This document shows positions 55,867-64,000 of a stretch of 64,000 nucleotides of DNA, piece by piece. Each line of letters opens with the position of its first letter. Within the stretch, counting starts at the first letter, position 1. This DNA is from Symbiodinium natans. Taxonomy: Eukaryota; Sar; Dinophyceae; Suessiales; Symbiodiniaceae. The DNA is taken from assembly GCA_905221605.1 (NCBI GenBank), contig CAJNDS010000602.1, positions 583,001-647,000 on the forward strand, in the 5' to 3' direction. Below the pieces are notes generated by a model. The model did not search any database, had not been told where the DNA came from, and was given only the letters and a program-made list of their open reading frames with translations. A program made the position numbers and the translations under genes.

Positions 55867-56034
55867 TCAACTGCGGTCCTCATCCACTGCGCTAAGAGAT
55901 GCAACGGCTTGAAGCAAGATCTGCATCGTGCTTCCAAATCTTCCAAGCATCATCTTGTATAACAGCGGCAACTGCATCGTCCATTTGGAAGCCAGCGAAG
56001 CAAAGAAGAAAGCTGCTCCGAAGATGACGTAATC
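55867..56034 (-). CDS. Candidate terminal exon with hydrophobic segments
   Basis: The acceptor ACTGTTTCAG|G at 56035 is followed in phase 0 by DYVIFGAAFFFASLASKW, then TMQLPLLYKMMLGRFGSTMQ and LLQAVASL, ending DEDRS and a TGA. One or two membrane-spanning helices are likely. No family was recognised. Further exon-like minus-strand sequence (SDKDDAAALCVVDASFRAS, acceptor CATAG|G) at about 55640-55715 may belong to the same locus, with this stop then lying in an intron. Confidence 0.4.
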   Translation of the reverse strand, partial: DYVIFGAAFFFASLASKWTMQLPLLYKMMLGRFGSTMQILLQAVASLSAVDEDRS

Positions 56035-58576
56035 CTGAAACAGTTGGATGCGGCTGCTCCTGCAGTGTCAAGACCAGCAGTTCAAGCTCGACAAAGCACA
56101 CAACTGCACATCACTCAACGAATGCCTGCGTAATCCAAATGACAGATCCATCAGCCTTGGCTCTGCTAGGTCTTCACCCAAGAAGCCACAACGACTGTCA
56201 GGCCCACTGCTTTGAAAGCTGCAGGTGAATGCTAGCGACTTGTTGTGCTCATGCGGTGTTGTCTTTATCCAAATGGAAGTCGGCATGCTTGAAAATAGCG
56301 TTTACTGTGGAAAGGCTAAGTCAGCACTACCCTAACTGGCACATCGTCGCGTTCACATGTGACTCTGGCGCTGCATGGCCTAACTCTGGTAAAAAAGCAA
56401 AACACGGCAAATACATTGTAAAGAACCTGCAATGGGCTTTCTCCTGCACGGAATTCTGCACGAGAGCAAGCAAAGCACGTTGCACACCATGCAGTCGGAG
56501 AGCTTAAATTTGTTACAAACCACTTGCCACTCGCCATTGGAGCTGAAACTGCCATCGCTCATTGAAAAGTGGAAGCTTCAGCCCTTTACCCGCCCTTTGC
56601 TGGCAAGCTTCACTGTGATGAGCGTGAAGCTGCCTAAAATAGCAGCAGTCCTTGCGATCTGCTTCTTGCAATCTGGCAGGGAAAACATGACCCCAAACAA
56701 ACTGGACTGGGCTGCTCGCAGCTGCCGCGCCAAAGGCAGCTGAATCTCCTGGAGCTTGCTGTGAATTGCTGCTTCCTGGCACAGCTGAGAACAGGAGTGC
56801 AGGACTGCTTTCTATTGCTTTCCATTTAGATCTGCCAGATGGCCTTCTCTTCGTCGCTGGTCAGAAGACCGTGCACGAAAGACTGGAGCCTGAGGACTGC
56901 TAACAAGCAATGGCGTATTGTGGTCTTCTTGCATTCTCTTGTATTCCAAGAAGGCGGCGACAAAAGGCATCTCCTGACATCCGCCTGCAAAAGGCAGCAG
57001 CTGACACAACTTTTGACCACTTTTTTTGACCACTTCTGACTTTTGACCCGTTTCAAGGGCGATTTGTCCCCGCTTGAATTGTCCAACAGGAACCTATACA
57101 GCACACATATGTCAAGCATTGGGCCTTCCAGGACCACATCAGAATGGTGACCATTATGTAGAAGACAATCGCCTTCTCAAACACGGCTGATGTCCAAGTT
57201 TCGGAGACCTTACACAACAATTGCGGTGAAGAGTGTGCGCCGAGCGGTTGCAAAAGGCATTGTAAGTTGCTGCAAACTGCTGTAGTTCGTTTTCGTTATC
57301 ATTTGTTCATTCCGTACCTACTGACCAGATACCGCGGCAGTTCTACGAGGACCCCAAACCCAGGAATGCCGGAAGACTCGTCACGAGGCCGACTGAAAGT
57401 GCGATTCTTTATTCTATAACTCCCTTCTAGTGTAGCAGTGTTGTGTTAACAACAGGTGTGTTTACGGATCAAAGGCACTCAGAGTGCCTTCCGGATGCCT
57501 TTTTCGCAATTGAGTGAGGAGAATGCCTTCAAGCACCTTCCCATCCCTTCCGCATACCTACATATGTTCCCTTTGCCCGGCACTAGAAAGAAGGGTTCTG
57601 GGATCACAGGACTAGGGCGGCAGCAAGCTTTGTGCCTATGGCAGGCACAATGACGACAGCGTGCGTCAAAGAATGCGGCAGCATGACCTTCAGACAAGCT
57701 GCACCCTCATCCATCGCTCGCCCATCCATGCTCCACGACGCCAACAACTGTTGCGATGTCTCTGCACTGACTGAAGCTCTACGGATTTTGCTGTTTGACT
57801 CTACTGTTTGGCGACCAGAAACACGAGTCATGAAATGGAATGAACTTGAAGTTGCCTGGAATGATGCAGCGGCGGCACGATCAAGCACGGTGGCAAAAGC
57901 ACACATTAGACAAGTCATGCATGTGCAACTTGGTGCAACTATCCCCGTGTTTGCTCCGCGGGCTCTCACAAGGTGCATCACAGCTTCTCACAGCTTCTCG
58001 ATTTCACCAGAGGCAGCTGATACCTGGCCATTGGCATCTCATTATTGATGAGACCTGCAGTGGCCAGCAGATGCAGCCGCCTGCCCAGCTCCCAAGCATA
58101 GCTGCAGCGGCGACAACCCGCATGGTATGCACAAGGCAATGACGACCTCGGAAAATCAAGCAAAGCGGAGAGTGTGCAGACATTTCCTTCGCCAGAAGCA
58201 GATCCAAGGGGCACATGTAATCAGAAAGCAGGCGAACCCGACAATGACATCCTAGGCAACAGCTGCCCTCATCGAATCATTTACAAACAGCACACCGCAC
58301 TGTTGCTTCCGAAAATGCACTAAGCCGCAGAGTTGGTCTTGCACCAGTCGTCGAACCTAAGCGACGACTACCCTTTCACAGTGTGACACGGATGCAAAGG
58401 CTGGACTGCCCACACGCGTTCACCATTCTTACTTCTTATTCACAGCAAGTGGCGTGCTTGAGCTTGGGCTCGCAGTTGTCCTTGGAACCATCGGAACAGT
58501 ACGAAATAGAAGGGATGCTTCATGATTCATGATGTTTCAAGCGTGGTCTGACATGAAGCAGCGGGACATGAAATAC
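56035..58576 (-). other. Intron/spacer with exon-like stretches
   Basis: The minus strand at about 58050-58240 has two overlapping frames that both look coding (one hydrophobic: DVIVGFACFLITCAPWICFW) after a GCCTAG|G acceptor. The true one could not be chosen. The remainder shows nothing certain. Confidence 0.3.
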
Positions 58577-58733
58577 ATGCAGTGCTGCAATATGCTATGG
58601 CCAGGAACGCCGTCAACTGGACTAGCAGGGCTTCGTTTTCGGCCTGGCAGTGAGAACCGCATGCTGCTTTCAAGCAAAGATCTGCAACAGCTGCCAGCAC
58701 CTGCAGCTCTCGAAGCCGAGGTGTCATGACCGT
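58577..58733 (-). CDS. Candidate internal exon, helical protein
   Basis: The acceptor GACTTGCAG at 58734 and a GTATTT donor at 58576 bracket TVMTPRLRELQVLAAVADLC, then LKAACGSHCQAENEALLVQL and TAFLAIAY. The regular helix-forming pattern suggests a HEAT/ARM-like or other helical-bundle protein; the family is not identified. Confidence 0.45.
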
Positions 58734-58864
58734 CTGCAAGTCAACAGACGTGACAGAAGCACAAGAAGCACAAATCAACTAGCGCAAGGCTTCCAGTTCT
58801 GGCTCCTCCATTTCCTGCATCCTAGTCAGAAGACGTGGAGCTGGCCTGAGATTTGGCATCATTG

Positions 58865-58913
58865 TGTCAGCATGTGCATGCGTCAGCATGTGCATGCGTC
58901 AGCATGTGCATGC
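58865..58913. repeat. 16-bp tandem repeat (GTCAGCATGTGCATGC)x3
   Basis: Three perfect copies, containing the palindrome GCATGTGCATGC. Confidence 0.9.
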
Positions 58914-59605
58914 GTATGCTTCTGTGTCCAGGATAACATACAGCCTTCCGACTCCGTCCAAGTGCCCCGGCTCTACTACCCTCTCCTTCTCTGCGTGCGC
59001 ATGCCTGTAGAAAACAGCGGGCACCGCAGGAGTCGGGCGAGAAATCAGAGCGAATGGTCCAACGAAGGGTCCAAAGTTGAGACCCCGCTTAGAGGCTTAG
59101 AGGCCTAGAGGAATCTTCGCAGCAGAACTGTCTGTCTGACAACACTACAGACGGCTACAACCGGCCACAGCCAGTACTCAGGCAAATGACACCCCAGCAC
59201 ATACCAGCACACAGCAAAGCATGCGGCAGCCAACCTCACTGCATCCACCGAGGCGGCATTAGTTTTGAGACCGGCCTGAGCTTTGCATGCAAAAGGTGGC
59301 CCTTTCCGAGATGCGGAGCACAGCTTAACAGTGGCATATGTACCTTACTTGCATAGCAAGAACCTGAACCAAAAGAAGAGCAACAGTACAATTGGCCAAT
59401 CTGGGCCAGGTTTCCACGGAGCCAGCCAACAGCGACATCTGCTCGTCAAGGCCTAAGTCTAAAGAAGTCCAAAAAAGCAACGGCGTCGTTGATTTGAAGC
59501 TGCTGACTAAGGCAAGGTCTGGATGATGCCTTGGACTGAAAAGCTGCAAGCACATGTGCACCCAAGCCTGCCCGACTCAACACATGTTATACAGCCCCTC
59601 TTTTC
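58914..59605 (-). other. Exon-like stretches, not resolved
   Basis: The minus strand at 59352-59505 is open between a GCCTTAG acceptor and a consensus GTAAGG donor (MSLLAGSVETWPRLANC, then LLLVQVLAMQ). The minus strand at about 58955-59010 reads HAHAEKERVVEPGHLDGVG after TTTTCTACAG|G. Both fit the same unidentified gene. Confidence 0.35.
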
Positions 59606-59827
59606 TCAGGATGAACTCCAGAAAAGATCTACGAAACAGCAAAGGTCTTTCCTTAATGCGAGAATACCCTGAAGGAAGGCAGGCCTCATTCGCGCCAAAG
59701 TTTCAAAACTCTCGTTCTTCATATTTCTAATCAGAAACAAGCGAGCTGCAATCAAATGTGACAGAACCCTTGATGCTTCGGCCCGGAAATCACAGAGAGC
59801 CTGTTGTTCTTCAGGGCCACCTTTTTC
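59606..59827 (-). CDS. Candidate exon, helical protein
   Basis: The acceptor TTGACAG|G at 59828 is followed by 73 open codons: EKGGPEEQQALCDFRAEASR, VLSHLIAARLFLIRNMKNES and FETLARMRPAFLQGILAL, to a TGA at 59606. Composition and amphipathic spacing strongly suggest real protein of an alpha-helical type. A donor before the stop is possible. No family was assigned. Confidence 0.45.
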   Translation of the reverse strand, partial: EKGGPEEQQALCDFRAEASRVLSHLIAARLFLIRNMKNESFETLARMRPAFLQGILALRKDLCCFVDLFWSSS

Positions 59828-60241
59828 CTGTCAATCAGAAACGTCTGGTTTCAATAAACAAAAGATCTGCCAATGACGAAATTTAGATTTAGAAGAAATG
59901 TGAGAAACATTCCGTTATCAGAAGAAGACTGTTCGTCGTCGATCACGTCACAGTTCAGCCCAACTTAGCATCTCGGAATGCCCGTATGGATCATGGTATC
60001 TGTATCTACTGAAAGTCATGACGGGGTTTACAGTTTGCAACCTCACAGAAAGAAACCTCCGGCGTTGTCGACTTCGGTGCCAACGGGAACATCCGGCGCT
60101 GAGTTGCAACCGCTGGGATCTTCGCAATATTTTTGCAATCTTTTTTGCAATATTCTTTGCAAAATTTGCATCTCCTACATCATCTCCCTTTCATGTCACT
60201 GTGCCGACAATGGGCTGCGTCATGTGTAGAAGGAGCATGCC

Positions 60242-60903
60242 CTATGACACCTGTGGTCCTTTTGTAGGCTTCCTTGCTTCGCATGCCCTCTTGCATGTAC
60301 TTTTACTTCTGACCTGCACAAACTGGATCCGATTGGCGTTCGCACGAGTTGGGGAAACGGATCCGACTCGGCCCGGCACCGGGCCGAGGGTCTGATAGGG
60401 TCTGATCCCGTGCCGTTGGAGGAGCCAATTCTGGATGATCCTGCTCAGAGAGCCCTCCTTAATACCGACAGCTTCCGACTGCAACAGGTCTGAACAAAAA
60501 GAGGTCTAGGTTCCCGCATCTTCCCGCGCTGGCCGCACTCGCCTACTGGGTGGCGTCATAAAGACGCTCTTCACCAAAAATCGCTCGCGGCATTTACCCT
60601 CCATTTTTACCTGCCGTCTCGCACTGTCTGGGTCTGGCTGCGGGTTCACTTGGTTGATCTTCAAGGCACCCAACTAATAGAACAAGAGATTGAGCAGGTG
60701 AGAAAAGAATGAGACATCAAAAACAGAATGATGTATAGAGCACATGAAATAGAACTCTCACATAGCAAGACCATTCTAGGGTCTCCACAGAAACGAACCG
60801 CAGCGAAGCACCACAAGAAGCCACTGCTTTGAATCTGAAGCCAAACCCTACCATTTTTTGCCGTCTCGATGCTGCATCGTCCTCGACACTGAAGCCAGTC
60901 TGC
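60242..60903 (-). CDS. Three-exon fragment, unknown protein
   Basis: Exons 60852-60903, 60598-60673 and 60242-60489 join with matching phases (0, then 1). The acceptors are CTTGCAG|G, CTATTAG and TTGTTCAG; the donors are ATG|GTAGGG and GGAGG|GTAAAT. The product reads TGFSVEDDAASRRQKM, LGALKINQVNPQPDPDSARR, then SEAVGIKEGSLSRIIQNWLL with QRHGIRPYQTLG, ending at a TGA. The segment KEGSLSRIIQNWLLQRHGI resembles a helix-turn-helix in layout but is not matched to a family. A GC-rich stretch at 60350-60390 could hide another intron. Upstream, FAATDTWQPCVALVQ at about 60965 may be the preceding exon. Confidence 0.5.
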
Positions 60904-62635
60904 CTGCAAGGCATTTCACAGCAGAGGGTCTGAGGGTAGGTACTGGTTCTCCATCTGCACCAATGCAACGCATGGCTGCCAAGTGTCAGTAGCAGCAAAT
61001 CGGCATTCCCCGTGCCCTCAACGGACACTGATGTTCAACTCATTCCAAGTTCAAATCTGCACAGTATTCCACAGGCTTTTGCGAGCCGCACCTCCGGACA
61101 GGCCCTTTCTTGGGCACAGGCTTGCCCAGAGTATGCCTCTGAAACCAAAGCTGAAACCAAGAAAAAATGACAAAAACCAATGCATGTCGAAGGTCCCCAC
61201 CCAATAACTCAGCAACTTGATTTGCACTGTATAGGTCTGCTTGGGAATTCTGCGCGGTGAGATGCCCAGGAGATTCGAGGAGTACAGGACACCCGGGTCG
61301 AAAGCGCAGCTGAGTTAAAAACCTTACCAATCCGAGGGTTTAAGGAACAGGGGAAGCAGAGAATAGCACAGCGTATGGTCACGTGCGTAAAGTGGCCTGA
61401 GCAGCGTTAGCGGTGGCAACTGCGATCCATGCTGCTATGGTCTTCATGGCACCGGAGATGAAGGTGGGCGTCCAGGACAACACTTTTATCTTAGGCACTC
61501 AGATTAGGCACATCTCCCTGTGCTGAGGGCTACTTAGCGCTACTTGGTTCCTGAAAATCATGCTCCAAACCAAGTTGAAGTGCCTCCCTCTCGCTCATTC
61601 AGACTCATTCATATGTTCGCCCGATTCGGTTCGTTTGCGCGGCTGCAGACACCACAACATAGAGTCAAGCAGCTGCTGACTTGGGAATCGATAATGCCAA
61701 TGCTTCGGATGCTCAGTGTAAGTGGCAGGCTCATTCAGAGATCTCTACATAGCCACCAGATGGGGAAAACAAGCACGGCCCAAGCACACCCTCTGCATTT
61801 TACGACACTAAGACACTCGAAACATCTCCAACAATAGTACATGAAAGAAACAGAAGCCGGTACTCGGGTGAAACGTCTTGCATGTTCTACTCCCAATCAG
61901 TCATTCTCAACGGTGCCTCATGACAGACAGAGCGGCATTATTGCTTGTCTCGGTGCTGGCAGTGCAAGCCCAGAATGGGGAAACATGGCGAAACACATTG
62001 AAACAAACCTCAACTTCACTCATGTCATCAGTAGGCAATCACTCAACCTCTAAGCACTTCACCACCTCCATCGCCTTGGCCCGAAGAATAGGATCTTTGT
62101 AGGACCTTCAAGGCGTAATAAAGCATTTGTTGCTCTTGAAGCTACTGGTAGCTGCATAGGCTAAAGGTCAGCAACTCCACCTCGGGAAAGGCCTGTGCTG
62201 TCACAAAACATATCTGCCGTGGGCCCCTCTATCCCCGTCCCTGCAGGCGCGCGTGACGCAAGTAAACCACCCTTTCGTTTGGTCCAGTCCCCTTGCCTGG
62301 TATGGGCTGGCTCAGAGGGACCCAAAACATTCCAATGGCCCCCTACGCATGCAACCGCCAGCCCCCAAAAAGCTCCATTGCAACCTGCGATGGACTATTT
62401 GAGCCAACACCCTGCCCCCTCTTGGCGTCTGGACTCTTCACAAACCTCCATGGCAGACCCGAACCTGTCCTCTGGATCCTCTATTGACCCTCTAAGGCCC
62501 CTGAAGCCTTGGACCTTCTATGCTTTCGTGACTTCGCGCTCGGCAATCGGGTGAACATGAGCAGGCCACACCGGCCACCGGCCACACCGCATTCATCTGG
62601 CGAGGCCTTCACCTTTTTGTGTGGTCTTCCCAAAC
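60904..62635 (-). other. Exon-like stretches between two gene fragments
   Basis: Minus-strand readings after AG|G acceptors: SYKDPILRAKAMEVVKCLE at about 62047-62105, AFPEVELLTFSLC at about 62150-62192, VLSWTPTFISGAMKTIAAWI at about 61400-61485. The first resembles the NPYLRAKLVEVL signature of Ufd2/UBE4-type E4 core domains, but no U-box was found, so this is only a hint. Confidence 0.3.
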
Positions 62636-62971
62636 TCAGCTCTCGAGCGAGAAGATGTAATGGACAAGGCCCTTAGGCCTTTCGTGTTCCTTTCTACCCC
62701 AATTGCACATGTTGCGAAAAACTTGTGGAGCAATATCCTGTCAGTTGCAAAGGAAGCAGCATGAGATAACTCTCTAGTTGCGACGACAGCAGAATAAGAT
62801 CTCCGAAACAGAACCTGCAATGCCAGAAATGTGCGCAAAAAATGCAAAGCCTGAAATCCAGCAAGGATTTGTAATTTGAGATGTAAGTGCCGTCGCTCTT
62901 TTCGCACCTTCCCTGTGAGTTCTACTGATCTCGAGCCTTACTCGTCAAAAGCTACTGAGGCTGGCATCCCT
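62636..62971 (-). CDS. Three-exon gene end, unknown membrane-associated protein
   Basis: Exons at about 62942-62971, 62810-62912 and 62636-62737. Donors are GACGA|GTAAGG and TCT|GTTTCG; acceptors are ACTCACAG|G and AACTGACAG|G, with continuous phase. The product reads GMPASVAFDE, EGAKRATALTSQITNPCWIS, a hydrophobic GFAFFAHISGIAGS, DIAPQVFRNMCNWGRKEHER and PKGLVHYIFSLES, then a TGA. No family was recognised. Upstream exon-like sequence to about 63.7 kb on the same strand probably belongs to it. Confidence 0.5.
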
Positions 62972-64000
62972 CTGACAACAAGCAGTCAGCACACAAGATG
63001 TTTTGGAATCGAATCAACCCAAAACTGTTGCACAATGACATTAAGCCGAACAACAAGACGATGGATGAACCTGGCAGACACTAGTGCAGTCTTCTGCATT
63101 CTTCACGACCTGTCCACGCCCTTGACCCTAAGAGGAGGAAAACATGGCGCTCAACTCTGGGCGAACCACTCAAAGAACGCCCGGTGCGACACCAAGGAGT
63201 ACGGGAAGACTGTCTGCCCATCGCGTGTCTGCCCAGAGCATTGGGCAACTTCTCGCCATCGCACACGTTGATCGCGTTAACACTCACCAGCCTTCCTTTG
63301 CAGCCAATTGTATCCGGGAGGGATGACCTTTCAAGTCTCGGTTGAGGCTTGAAGCGAAGCCGTGCATGGCACAGTGCTTGGTGCACATCGTTGCAGAAGG
63401 CCTCTTCTTCATCCCATCCTTCGCTCAATGACGTCCTCTGCATGCCTGCGACAAGCCGCCGGCCAAAGTTGGAGAAACATGCTGCCTGAACTGCATTTAC
63501 GACGGGCAATATTTTGCGTGCCCAAGACCTGTCGAAGTCATGGCGGGTTTTGGTGGTGGGGCGATGCTGTTCCTGGGCACATGCAACAAGCAAAGCAGAA
63601 TCCTGACACGAAACTCATCAACAGTTGAGCACGCGGCCAGTATTCCGGAAAGTTCGAAGCCATCATGGGTACACTCCACTTTGGCCCGAATGGATCACTG
63701 CAGGCAATCAACTGCAAACTCAATTTCTGGTGCGGCTGCCATGGGCATGCAAGTTCACACAAAAGCCTCCGCGTCCTAGTCAAGCGCCGAGCTGGTCGTT
63801 GAGATTCAGTGAACGCATGTAAACGCCTGGGCAACACAAATAACCCACGCAGCGAAGAAGGGGTGCTGGTCTGGGGCCGGTGTGATTGAGGGGCAACTTT
63901 GACTGTTTCAGTCGGATCGCTTCCGGAAGCGACAGACCAGAACCAGGAGGACCTAGCCTTCTTGGGCTTGGTTAAATTGTGCAAACCTTTCCCCTTAAAA
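62972..64000 (-). other. Probable upstream exons of the same gene
   Basis: Minus strand: QRTSLSEGWDEEEAFCNDVH and LPDTIGCKGRLVSVNAINVC in one open frame at about 63180-63450; GQGRGQVVKNAEDCTSVCQ at about 63075-63132 between CCTCTTAG and CAG|GTTC; and SDPFGPKWSVPMMASNFPEY at about 63610-63690. Their joining was not resolved. Nothing is supported above 63.75 kb. Confidence 0.35.

Noticed and set aside
62047-62192. Ufd2/UBE4 ubiquitin ligase core
   Set aside because: A short match to the LRAK signature only; no U-box was found downstream.
1-64000. tRNA, rRNA, spliced-leader or CRISPR features
   Set aside because: No cloverleaf-type boxes, rRNA words, CTCAAG-ending leader or spaced repeats were noticed by eye. 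A covariance-model scan would be needed for certainty.

Overview
The window looks like nuclear DNA of a dinoflagellate, most like a Symbiodiniaceae-type genome. This is an inference from several independent signs. Candidate introns are short. They use both GT and GC donors and usually end AG followed by G, as is known for dinoflagellates. Degenerate TTTAGGG/CCCTAAA-type tracts occur at about 9.54-9.66 and 27.4-28.1 kb. Two retroelements resemble ones I recall from Symbiodinium genomes. No bacterial operons, rRNA, tRNA, CRISPR array or spliced-leader sequence was seen. All gene models were read by eye from splice signals, frame continuity and protein-like composition, so most are partial.

Layout. 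0-5.1 kb: exon-like stretches on the minus strand, one carrying an in-frame 9-bp minisatellite (4.66-5.10 kb). 6.54-7.80 kb: the best host gene, eight minus-strand exons coding a PPG-repeat protein with a CCHC zinc knuckle. 8.1-13.6 kb: mostly non-coding, with a Z-DNA-type CA/GC tract and telomere-like repeats. 13.6-14.4 kb: minus-strand exons of an unknown gene. 18.25-20.57 kb: a 5'-truncated, frameshifted LINE-type element on the minus strand, carrying RT motifs C-D, a Cys/His finger and a restriction-like endonuclease motif, with a GGAA tail. 20.6-29.8 kb: simple repeats, a telomere-like block with a long TTCAAGG array, long G runs and scattered exon candidates. 29.8-32.2 kb: minus-strand exons including a thrombospondin type-1 repeat. 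32.59-33.03 kb: a 450-bp purine tract. 33-41.5 kb: sparse. 41.58-44.31 kb: a mosaic of shuffled repeat modules, one able to fold into a strong hairpin.

46.125-53.706 kb holds the most notable object: a 7.6-kb plus-strand element bounded by 412-bp direct repeats that differ at two positions. Inside, in order, are a proline-rich/coiled-coil ORF1, a GIY-YIG endonuclease-like domain, a Penelope-like RT region that reaches motif A, an unidentified protein segment, and a 2-oxoglutarate/Fe(II) dioxygenase-like domain (HxD...H...R). Several frameshifts break the reading frames. A roughly 720-bp nested segment with two related AT-rich hairpins precedes the right repeat.

54.9-63.7 kb: many minus-strand exons with consistent splice phases, including two small models that end in stops (60.24-60.90 and 62.64-62.97 kb) and membrane-spanning segments. 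I could not assign functions. Host exons lie almost entirely on the minus strand on both sides of the element, which fits the unidirectional gene clusters typical of dinoflagellates.
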